In this document: piece by piece, positions 1 through 6,442 of the stretch | Numbering within the stretch: the stretch's first letter is position 1 | How the letters are laid out: the number at the start of each line of letters is the position of its first letter | Origin: Alphaproteobacteria bacterium | GTDB lineage: Bacteria > Pseudomonadota > Alphaproteobacteria > Caulobacterales > Parvularculaceae | Direction: 5' to 3' | NCBI GenBank assembly: GCA_030426465.1 | Contig: JAUHYK010000036.1 | Location: forward strand, 1-42,445 | Length of the DNA: 42,445 nt | Translations under genes and position numbers: made by a program | The notes under the pieces: generated by a model | Database searches by the model: none | What the model was told of the DNA's origin: nothing | Seen by the model: the letters and a program-made list of their open reading frames with translations, nothing else

Positions 1-1
1 G

Positions 2-232
2 ACGACCGATATCATCTTGCCGGTGAGCGGACTTATCGCCGCGATCTTCGCCGGCTGGATTGTGTCGACGTCGACGGCGCGCGAAGCGATCGGATTCAAA
101 TCGGAAGTCTGGTTCAAGCGCTGGCGTTTCCTTATCCGCTGGGTGTGCCCCATCGGTATTTTCGTTGTGATCTTCTACTCAGTGCTGTGGCTTCCCTATA
201 TCGCGCCGATGATTGGCGTCGGCACGTCATAA
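2..232 (+). CDS. C-terminal end of an NSS-family sodium-dependent transporter (partial)
   Basis: The reading frame is open from the window edge (codons begin at base 2) to TAA at 230-232, so the 5' part of the gene lies outside. The translated tail reads TTDIILPVSGLIAAIFAGW, then a short charged loop rich in W, R and K, then a second hydrophobic helix (FLIRWVCPIGIFVVIFYSV). This helix-loop-helix resembles the last two membrane segments of bacterial neurotransmitter:sodium symporters (SNF/NSS family), which import amino acids with sodium. The substrate cannot be told from the tail. A strong intrinsic terminator follows 25 bases later, so this is the end of its transcript. The family call rests on about 76 residues and is moderately sure. 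Confidence 0.6.
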   Translation, partial: TTDIILPVSGLIAAIFAGWIVSTSTAREAIGFKSEVWFKRWRFLIRWVCPIGIFVVIFYSVLWLPYIAPMIGVGTS

Positions 233-257
233 AAAGACCGCGCATCAAAATGCAAAA

Positions 258-287
258 CGGCTCAGCGTTTCGCTGGGCCGTTTTTTT
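258..287 (+). terminator. Intrinsic terminator after the NSS transporter
   Basis: A 10-bp stem (CGGCTCAGCG / CGCTGGGCCG, one G-U pair) with a TTT loop is followed directly by seven T residues. It is preceded by AAAA, so it may also work weakly on the other strand. Confidence 0.85.
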
Positions 288-426
288 ATTCGTATACATA
301 TTAATTAGCGTACTACGCGGTGATTGGCCGTGTTAACACTTTTCACAAACACCGTCCCGTTTACCTTTGCCCCCTTGCCATGAGGCGAGGCGCGGCCCAT
401 TATGTACTCAGGTTTCAATCAACGAG

Positions 427-438
427 AGGAGGTGATCC
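427..438 (+). promoter_or_regulatory. Extreme Shine-Dalgarno sequence, 12-nt complement of the 16S rRNA tail
   Basis: AGGAGGTGATCC is an uninterrupted 12-nt complement of the conserved 3' end of bacterial 16S rRNA (GGAUCACCUCCU). The AGGAGG core sits 7 bases before the ATG at 440. Ordinary ribosome binding sites here match 4-6 bases, so this one stands out. It fixes the start of the small ORF that follows. Confidence 0.7.
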
Positions 439-439
439 G

Positions 440-517
440 ATGTCGAGTGATTTCTTAAAGCCAATGAGGTCTTTGTGGGAAGAACGCGGTTCGGAGCAGC
501 CTTCGAACAGTGTTTGA
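440..517 (+). CDS. 25-codon small ORF with very strong ribosome binding site
   Basis: ATG at 440 to TGA at 515-517 encodes 25 residues beginning MSSDFLKPMRSLWEERG and ending in a polar SEQPSNSV tail. There is no membrane segment and no cysteine, and I do not recognise a family. Three things argue that it is translated: the 12-nt match to the 16S tail seven bases upstream, a position alone between two strong terminators (258-287 and 566-595), and a length that fits a compact single-gene transcript. It could be a small protein, or the transcript could be an sRNA that carries a short ORF or titrates ribosomes. Function unknown. Confidence 0.5.
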   Translation: MSSDFLKPMRSLWEERGSEQPSNSV

Positions 518-565
518 CCGCCGGATTTGACGAGATCTTGAGGCCTGATGGCTGAGGAAATCGCG

Positions 566-595
566 GGGCCGCCTTCGGGCGGCCCTTTCCTTTTT
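566..595 (+). terminator. Intrinsic terminator with TTCG tetraloop
   Basis: GGGCCGCC and GGCGGCCC form a perfect 8-bp GC stem closed by TTCG, followed by TTTCCTTTTT. It ends the short transcript carrying the 25-codon ORF. Confidence 0.85.
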
Positions 596-719
596 GGGCC
601 TTTGGTCGGCGCTTTCCGATATCGATTGGGCTGGAATCGCCAGAACACCTCCAAGAGGAATGACAAACACTCCGGCCGCCCCTAAATGGGACCCATGAGT
701 CAGTCATTCGGAGGCCCCC

Positions 720-1019
720 ATGGTGGCGAAATTAACCCCTGAAGAGCGGACGGCTTTCCTGAAGGATCATCCGGGCTGGGCCTCCGTGGTGGATCGGGAT
801 GCGGTCAAGAAAAGCTTCGTTTTCGACGATTTTAACGGTGCTTGGGGCTTTATGAGCCGGGTGGCGCTGGCCGCCGAAAAGGCGGATCATCACCCTGAGT
901 GGTTTAATGTCTATAATCGGGTCGAAATCACCCTCACGACCCATGATGCTGGCGGGCTTTCCGAGCGGGATGTGAGCCTCGCGGCCTTTATAGACGCAGC
1001 CGCTGGTGAAGATGACTGA
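720..1019 (+). CDS. phhB: Pterin-4a-carbinolamine dehydratase
   Basis: The 99-residue product matches the usual length of the PCD/PhhB family. The diagnostic block [18 protein letters not shown], with the paired histidines of the active site, lies at about residues 57-74, followed by [12 protein letters not shown]. The enzyme dehydrates 4a-hydroxytetrahydropterin (EC 4.2.1.96) during tetrahydropterin recycling; in bacteria it usually supports phenylalanine hydroxylase, and in alphaproteobacteria it is often found away from phhA, as here. The start is ATG at 720 with GGAGG about 8 bases upstream. It stands alone, about 100 bases before chvI on the same strand. Family assignment is firm; the link to phenylalanine breakdown is inferred. 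Confidence 0.92.
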   Translation: MVAKLTPEERTAFLKDHPGWASVVDRDAVKKSFVFDDFNGAWGFMSRVALAAEKADHHPEWFNVYNRVEITLTTHDAGGLSERDVSLAAFIDAAAGEDD

Positions 1020-1119
1020 GAAATCGGCTGCCTGTCACAAAAACGCCTTGCCCGCGCCTTCTATACGCCCGCGGCTCGATCTAGTAAGGTTTTGAATTCA
1101 CAATGGGATTGAATGAAAG

Positions 1120-1818
1120 ATGGCGACAATCGCGCTTGTCGATGACGACGAAAACATCCTGACCTCTGTGTCCATCGCTCTCGAGGCGGAGGGACACACG
1201 GTGAAAACCTTTGAGGACGGCGCGGCGGCGCTGGAATATATTAATGCAACGCCGCCGGACATGATCGTGTCGGATATTAAAATGCCGACCATGGACGGGA
1301 TGGAGCTTTTGCGCCGCATCCGCCAGAGCTCCAGCTTGCCGCTCATCTTCCTTACCTCCAAGGACGAAGAAATCGACGAGGTCCTGGGGCTCACTATGGG
1401 CGCCGACGACTATGTCAAAAAACCTTTCTCCCAGCGTCTGCTTCTCGAGCGGGTGAAGGCGGTCCTGCGCCGCAGGCAGGCAAGCGAAACACCGACTGAG
1501 GAAGAAGAAAAGAAAATTATGCGTCGCGGAGAGCTGACGCTTGATCCCATGCGCCATGCCTGTACCTGGAAAGGCCAGCCGGTTGTCCTTACCGTGACGG
1601 AGTTCCTTATCCTGGAATCCCTTGCGCAGCGCCCCGGTTTTGTGAAAAGCCGTGATGCGTTGATGGACGCTGCTTATGACGATCAGGTCTATGTGGATGA
1701 CCGCACCATCGACAGCCATATCAAACGCGTGCGCAAGAAATTCCGTCAGGTCGACAGGGAATTCGATTCTATCGAAACCCTTTACGGAGTTGGCTACAAA
1801 TATAAGGACGCCTCATAA
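1120..1818 (+). CDS. chvI: ChvI-type response regulator (OmpR family)
   Basis: A 232-residue OmpR/PhoB-type regulator. The receiver domain (about 1-120) has the acidic pocket D8-D10, phosphoacceptor D52 in SDIKMP, T79 and K101 in the KKPF turn. The C-terminal winged helix (about 135-230) carries [16 protein letters not shown], the stretch [17 protein letters not shown] and [11 protein letters not shown], which read almost like published rhizobial ChvI/ExoR-pathway regulators. ChvI controls acid, envelope and surface-polysaccharide programmes in alphaproteobacteria. The kinase gene follows after 3 bases, so the two are co-transcribed. Confidence 0.93.
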   Translation: MATIALVDDDENILTSVSIALEAEGHTVKTFEDGAAALEYINATPPDMIVSDIKMPTMDGMELLRRIRQSSSLPLIFLTSKDEEIDEVLGLTMGADDYVKKPFSQRLLLERVKAVLRRRQASETPTEEEEKKIMRRGELTLDPMRHACTWKGQPVVLTVTEFLILESLAQRPGFVKSRDALMDAAYDDQVYVDDRTIDSHIKRVRKKFRQVDREFDSIETLYGVGYKYKDAS

Positions 1819-1821
1819 GGG

Positions 1822-3543
1822 ATGGAGGAAGAGGGCGGCATCGCGCGGCGAAGACGCGCGCCCATTGCGGTGTCGCGGCTGACGCTGACCATTGTCCTCG
1901 CCAATCTCATTGGACTTGTCATTCTCCTGCTGGGCTCGTTCGCCCTGACGCAGTATCGCGATGGTCTTATCCAGGCGAAGCTTGAAGGTGTCCGCGCGCA
2001 GGCGCAAATCATTGCCGATGTTCTCGCGCAGGTAGCGATTGATGAGAGCACCTGTCAGCCCGTCGAGGCTTCTGATATCGCCCGGCAAGAAAGCGAAGCG
2101 GTTTGCGCGCTCTCTTTGAGTCAGCGCGATGTGCGCGAAGTTTTTAATCGCGTATGGGACAGTTTTGAGGGCAGGGTGCGGATTTTCAATGCGCCCCAAA
2201 CCTTTGCAACGCCGCCGGTGACCGACGCCAAAATTCTGCTCCTCGAGGATGTCGTGTTGCGGCAAGATGAGATTGTCGCGCAAAGCCTGCCGCCTATTGA
2301 TGATCAATCGTCGATTATCGACACCATTGAAGACGAAGGTCTTTGGCGGCGGGTTTCACGGTTTTTTTCGAGCAGTTATCGCGCAGAGGCGGCGCGGCAC
2401 TCCATCGAAGATGAATTGAACGCTGCGCTTGCGTCTTCGCCTTTTGCGGCGGAGCGCGGGGCGGCGTCGGTGCGTCTCGATGAAGAGGGTGAGCTTGTCG
2501 CCTCGGTCTCGGTCCCGATCCGGCGGGTGCAGGCCATTTATGGTGTGGTGACCGCAGAAAGCGGCGGTATCGATGCGCTGGTCGAAGATGCGCGCCTGTC
2601 GATCCTGCCGTTTTTTGGCTGGGCGTTTGCGGCGGCGATTTTGTCTTCGCTCCTTCTCACCACCATGATCGCGCAGCCGATCCGCCAGCTTGCCATTGCA
2701 TCGGACAAAGTGCGTGAAGGAATCGCCGCTGCAGGGCGCGCGCGCATTCCTGATTTCACAAATCGCAAAGATGAAATCGGAGAACTATCGGCCTCACTCA
2801 AATCCATGACGCAAGCCATCTATGCGCGGATCGATGCAATCGAAAGTTTTGCCGCTGATGTATCCCATGAACTGAAAAACCCCCTCACATCCATCCGGAG
2901 CGCCGCAGAAACGCTACAAATCGCAAAAACACCAGAGCAGCAGGCAAAACTTCTCGCCGTCATCCAGAAGGATGTGGCGCGCATGGACAGGCTGATCACT
3001 GACATCTCCAACGCTTCCCGCCTCGATGCGGAGCTTGCTCGCGAAAGCCGTGATGCGATCGATCTTCGCAAGCTGATCAAAGACATTGTGTCCATGTATG
3101 GCGACACACAAAAAGACGGCCAGGCGAAAGTGATTTTCAATGAGCCGTTAGATGATGCGTATATTTTAGGGAATCCCGGCGCTCTTGGTCAGGTCATTCG
3201 CAATTTGATCGACAATGCACGTTCCTTTAGCCCGTCGGAGGGAGAGGTGCGGATCACGCTCCATGCGCCAACGCAGCGCACCGGGCTTGCTCGCATCACT
3301 GTCGAAGATGATGGTCCCGGCATTCCACCGGATAGTCTGGAATCAATTTTCAAGCGATTTTACACCAAGCGGCCGCAAGGTTCCGCTTTCGGTAACAATT
3401 CAGGTCTTGGGCTTGCGATATCGCGACAAATTGTCAATTCCCATGGCGGGCGCATTTACGCCGAAAATCGCCTTCAAGACCCCAATTTTGCTGATAGCGC
3501 CCGCTTGGGCGCACGGTTCGTGGTGGAGCTTCCGGGCCGGTAA
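1822..3543 (+). CDS. chvG: ChvG-type sensor histidine kinase
   Basis: A 573-residue membrane kinase. A first transmembrane helix lies at about 20-42, a periplasmic sensor region of about 215 residues follows, then a second helix at about 259-283, a HAMP-like linker (QPIRQL...), a HisKA domain with phospho-accepting H349 in SHELKNPLTS, and an ATPase domain with the N-box NLIDNARSFSP near residue 460, VEDDGPGIP and GLGLAISRQIV. Order and length match ChvG/ExoS. In this family the periplasmic domain is held inactive by ExoR, whose gene is not in this window. It starts 3 bases after chvI. The gene normally found next in alphaproteobacteria, hprK, is absent. Confidence 0.92.
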   Translation: MEEEGGIARRRRAPIAVSRLTLTIVLANLIGLVILLLGSFALTQYRDGLIQAKLEGVRAQAQIIADVLAQVAIDESTCQPVEASDIARQESEAVCALSLSQRDVREVFNRVWDSFEGRVRIFNAPQTFATPPVTDAKILLLEDVVLRQDEIVAQSLPPIDDQSSIIDTIEDEGLWRRVSRFFSSSYRAEAARHSIEDELNAALASSPFAAERGAASVRLDEEGELVASVSVPIRRVQAIYGVVTAESGGIDALVEDARLSILPFFGWAFAAAILSSLLLTTMIAQPIRQLAIASDKVREGIAAAGRARIPDFTNRKDEIGELSASLKSMTQAIYARIDAIESFAADVSHELKNPLTSIRSAAETLQIAKTPEQQAKLLAVIQKDVARMDRLITDISNASRLDAELARESRDAIDLRKLIKDIVSMYGDTQKDGQAKVIFNEPLDDAYILGNPGALGQVIRNLIDNARSFSPSEGEVRITLHAPTQRTGLARITVEDDGPGIPPDSLESIFKRFYTKRPQGSAFGNNSGLGLAISRQIVNSHGGRIYAENRLQDPNFADSARLGARFVVELPGR

Positions 3544-3621
3544 CTTCTTATATTTTTTTGTGGACATCTGCGAACAAACACGCACCATATCCGGTGTTTT
3601 GAATAAGTGGATGCAAACAGC

Positions 3622-4032
3622 ATGATTGGTCTCGTCGTCGTCACCCATGGTCGCCTTGCAGAAGAGTTTCTCTCTGCGGCGGAACATGTTGTCGGGCCGC
3701 AGGAACAAGTGAAAGCTGTGTCTATCGGCCCCGATGACGATATGGAAAAGCGCCGTCAGGATATTCTCGATGCTGCGAAAGCAGTGGACAGCGGTGAGGG
3801 CGTTATCATTCTCACCGACATGTTCGGCGGCACGCCTTCAAATCTCGCCATCTCGGTGATGGAAAAAGCGAACGCAGAAGTCATCGCCGGTGTCAACTTG
3901 CCGATGCTCATTAAGCTCGCGTCCGCTCGCGCGGAGGACGATCTTCCCGATGCGGTGAAGTCGGCGCAGGAGGCCGGGCGAAAATACATCAACGTCGCCT
4001 CCTGGGTGTTGTCGGGAGAGGCGGCGGATTAG
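3622..4032 (+). CDS. PTS EIIA component, mannose family
   Basis: The 136-residue product is a stand-alone EIIA of the mannose/fructose (ManX-like) type. It begins MIGLVVVTHGRLAEEF with H9 as the phosphorylated histidine, and contains ILTDMFGGTPSN and the VIAGVNLPML stretch. ATG at 3622 is chosen because family members begin at MIG; an in-frame GTG at 3607 would add five residues, and neither start has a good ribosome site. No EIIB or EIIC gene is nearby, so this is the regulatory phosphorelay arrangement known from alphaproteobacteria rather than a sugar importer. HPr follows one base after the stop. Confidence 0.88.
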   Translation: MIGLVVVTHGRLAEEFLSAAEHVVGPQEQVKAVSIGPDDDMEKRRQDILDAAKAVDSGEGVIILTDMFGGTPSNLAISVMEKANAEVIAGVNLPMLIKLASARAEDDLPDAVKSAQEAGRKYINVASWVLSGEAAD

Positions 4033-4033
4033 A

Positions 4034-4324
4034 GTGTCTGAAGGGGAAGAAGAGCCGGTTGTCGAAACTGTAGAGGTCTGTAACAAGCTCGGCCTTCACA
4101 TACGTCCATCGCGTTATCTCTCGTCGCTTGCAAAATCCTACGATGCAACGGTTTCAGTGCGAAATAATGATCGCACAGCTTACGCCGATTCACAGCTTGA
4201 TCTGTTGATGTTGCTGGCGAGCAAAGGCGCGCAGCTTGAAATCTCCGCGACAGGTCCGCAAGCCGCCGAAGCGGTCGACGCCATTGTCAAACTGGTCAAA
4301 GATCGTTTTGGCGAGAAGGACTGA
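4034..4324 (+). CDS. ptsH: HPr-like phosphocarrier protein
   Basis: A 96-residue HPr-fold protein starting at GTG 4034, one base past the EIIA stop. The active site GLHIRPS holds H22 (equal to H15 of classical HPr) and R24. S53 falls exactly at the Ser46 position, but the normally hydrophobic I-M-G that follows is replaced by Q-L-D (ADSQLDLLMLL). In classical HPr this patch contacts HPr kinase and enzyme I. The sequence also has a 7-residue acidic N-terminal extension. It would carry phosphate from an enzyme I encoded elsewhere to the adjacent EIIA. Regulation by Ser46-type phosphorylation is doubtful because hprK is missing from this locus. Confidence 0.88.
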   Translation: MSEGEEEPVVETVEVCNKLGLHIRPSRYLSSLAKSYDATVSVRNNDRTAYADSQLDLLMLLASKGAQLEISATGPQAAEAVDAIVKLVKDRFGEKD

Positions 4325-4337
4325 CCGTGCCGCCAGT

Positions 4338-4377
4338 AAAAACCGACGAGGGCCACAAGGATGAGATTGCGGCCCTC
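4338..4377 (-). terminator. Possible terminator of the peroxiredoxin gene
   Basis: GAGGGCC / GGCCCTC arms (4371-4377 and 4348-4354) with a 16-nt loop. On the minus strand five T residues follow after a 5-base gap. The long loop and gap make this weak. Confidence 0.3.
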
Positions 4378-4387
4378 TATCTGTAAA

Positions 4388-5014
4388 CTACACTTTTGTC
4401 AGGCGGAGATACGGGCGCAATTCATCCCACCCTTGGGGGAATAACCCTTTGGCTTCATCATCGCTGATGGATGGTGGGATAATCACTTTGTCGCCTGGCT
4501 TCCAGTCCGCCGGGGTTGCAATCCTGTTAGCATCGCTTGTCTGCAATGCGTCGATGACACGCAGGATTTCATCGAAGTTGCGGCCGACGCTCATAGGATA
4601 GGTCATCATTAGTCTGATCTTTTTGTTGGGATCGATGATGTATACTGAACGGACTGCCTGCGTGTCGCTTTCCGATGGGTGGATCATTTCATAGAGTTTG
4701 GCGATTTTGAGATCGGGGTCGGCGACGATTGGAAACTGTAGATCGGTCTTTTGAGTATCGTTCACGTCTGAAATCCATTTGTTGTGTTCGTCCACAGTGT
4801 CCGTGGACAAGCCTAGCGGTTTGACGTCGCGGCTGGCAAACTCACTCGCGAGCTGCGCTGTGCGGCCCATTTCGGTCGTGCAGACAGGGGTGAAGTCAGC
4901 CGGATGACTGAAGAAAAACACCCATGAATCGCCTGCCCATTTGTGCAGACTGATCTCTCCTTGAGTTGTGTCGATGGTGAAGTCCGGTGCGGTGTCGCCA
5001 ATTCTGAGCGTCAT
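4388..5014 (-). CDS. 1-Cys peroxiredoxin (Prx6 type)
   Basis: The 208-residue protein has the peroxidatic motif HPADFTPVCTTEM with C45, and a long C-terminal arm (ADWKPGDKVIIPPS...) typical of the Prx6/LsfA group rather than 2-Cys AhpC. It reduces hydrogen peroxide and organic hydroperoxides in the cytoplasm. The frame extends 23 codons further up to 5083, but ATG at 5014 is preferred: AAAGGA lies 7 bases upstream and family proteins start with a short M-x-L-x-I-G-D. It is convergent with ptsH and monocistronic. The upstream region has AT-rich dyads (5121-5150) that may be regulatory. Confidence 0.9.
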   Translation of the reverse strand: MTLRIGDTAPDFTIDTTQGEISLHKWAGDSWVFFFSHPADFTPVCTTEMGRTAQLASEFASRDVKPLGLSTDTVDEHNKWISDVNDTQKTDLQFPIVADPDLKIAKLYEMIHPSESDTQAVRSVYIIDPNKKIRLMMTYPMSVGRNFDEILRVIDALQTSDANRIATPADWKPGDKVIIPPSISDDEAKGLFPQGWDELRPYLRLTKV

Positions 5015-5120
5015 GTTATTTCCTTTCTTTTCCGGACTGCTGTTTAAGGCGGCCCGGATTTGCTGAATGGTTTTCGTTTTCATAGGGGAATATCCGCTTG
5101 CGACGGGCGGTTATTCAAAC

Positions 5121-5150
5121 AAATATTCTTAATTTCGAATATTGGAATAT
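5121..5150. repeat. AATATTC/GAATATT dyads upstream of the peroxiredoxin gene
   Basis: AATATTC (5121-5127) is inverted as GAATATT (5136-5142) and followed at once by GGAATATT (5143-5150). The cluster sits about 110-135 bases before the peroxiredoxin ATG at 5014 in an otherwise gene-free 220-bp gap. It is a candidate operator for a redox regulator; identity unknown. Confidence 0.35.
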
Positions 5151-5304
5151 TAGATGTGAGGCGGAAGTGCAATTGCGGTTTGCTTAAAGCCAAGCCTTTT
5201 CCTGCAGTTGTGGGGCCCCAACGCGTTTAATGCGTAGAAGCGCATGTTCACGCTTGGGTTAATTCGCCGCAGATAGATGGGGGTAAAGCTCAGCTTGCGC
5301 CGAT

Positions 5305-6426
5305 TTACGAGGTCGGTTCGGCTGGTATCGCAGAGAGACTTACCGACTGACCATCGCGAAGACGCTCACCGCCGCGGATCACCACATTGTCGCCGGGGAG
5401 GATGTCGCCGATGACTTCAATGAAGCCGCCATCTGCGGCGCCGAGTTCAACATTAACGCGCTTGGCGGTTTGATCTTCGCCGATGACGAAAACGCTGATC
5501 TGGTCAGCGCGTAGGACAAGGGCGTCGCGCGGCACCGCCGTCACTGTGCGCGGACGGTCGGAAGGCAGATTCACACGAACCGCTGAGCCGATATACCAGT
5601 CGGTTTCGGGAAGCTCGAGGCGGATCTCCAGCATGCGCGAGCGGTCGTCGCCAACGGGCACGACAGCGCGGACCGTTCCATCGAGCATGTCAGCGCCGTT
5701 CGCAACGCGAATGGTTTCGCCTGGTGAGATATTGCGGGTGAGGCCGGCCGGCGCGCGCGCGGTCACTTCAAGATGAACCGTATCAACGAGGCGAATAAGT
5801 TCCGTGCCGGGATTGGCGTATTCACCCATTTGCGTTTCCTGGGAAACAATGCGGCCCGTGAACGGCGCCTTCACTTCTGTGCGTTCCAAGTTTATTTCGG
5901 CGCGCTGCAGGGCGACTTCCGCCTGCCGCAGAGCCTGAATTGCTTCGTCACGGTTTGAACGCATTTCATCCATGGAAGCTTCGGATTCACCAGCTTCTTC
6001 GAGTCCTACAAAACGCTGGTAGAAGCTTTCAAGATAGTCGGCTCGCGCGCGCAAGCGCCGGACTTGCGCCGCGGTGTCATCGCGCGTGAATTTTGCATCG
6101 GCCTGTTCCAAGCGTGCAATCACATCACCTTCTTCAACCTCAGCTCCGACTTCGGCGACCCATTCGACCTTTCCGGAGGTGGCGGCGGCGACGCGACTGT
6201 CGCGCAAGGAGACGACAGCACCTGGCGTTTCGGCGCGCGGCGCGAGGCTTTTCTGTTCGGCTTTGGCGACAGTGACCGGCGCAGGCGGCGGGCCTTGTTG
6301 CGCTTGCGCGCCGTCGGCGGCGTCAGCGGGTTGTGCGCTGACGAACCCGCCATAAAGATAAGCGGCGGCGGCCGCAGCGATCAGGGCGGCGCCAGCGCCG
6401 CCAGCGAAAAGGAATTTGCGGTTCAT
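5305..6426 (-). CDS. RND efflux periplasmic adaptor (membrane fusion protein)
   Basis: A 373-residue adaptor with one N-terminal membrane anchor (about 5-27), an Ala/Gln/Pro-rich linker, a biotinyl-lipoyl-like half motif (AATSGKVEWVAEVGAEVEEGD), an alpha-hairpin at about 105-175 and the second half motif (LERTEVKAPFTGRIVS), then beta-barrel and membrane-proximal domains. This is the HlyD/AcrA plan. The start is ATG 6426 with AAGGAG 10 bases upstream; the much longer open frame is antisense to, and overlaps, the RND gene and is rejected. It lies 16 bases downstream of the RND pump gene, so both share one transcript. No outer-membrane channel gene is adjacent. Substrate unknown. Confidence 0.9.
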   Translation of the reverse strand: MNRKFLFAGGAGAALIAAAAAAYLYGGFVSAQPADAADGAQAQQGPPPAPVTVAKAEQKSLAPRAETPGAVVSLRDSRVAAATSGKVEWVAEVGAEVEEGDVIARLEQADAKFTRDDTAAQVRRLRARADYLESFYQRFVGLEEAGESEASMDEMRSNRDEAIQALRQAEVALQRAEINLERTEVKAPFTGRIVSQETQMGEYANPGTELIRLVDTVHLEVTARAPAGLTRNISPGETIRVANGADMLDGTVRAVVPVGDDRSRMLEIRLELPETDWYIGSAVRVNLPSDRPRTVTAVPRDALVLRADQISVFVIGEDQTAKRVNVELGAADGGFIEVIGDILPGDNVVIRGGERLRDGQSVSLSAIPAEPTS

Positions 6427-6442
6427 AAGACGATGGCTCCTT

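Noticed and set aside
4327-4386. 19-codon GTG-started frame between ptsH and the peroxiredoxin gene
   Set aside because: Very short, no clear ribosome site, and it covers a hairpin better explained as a terminator.
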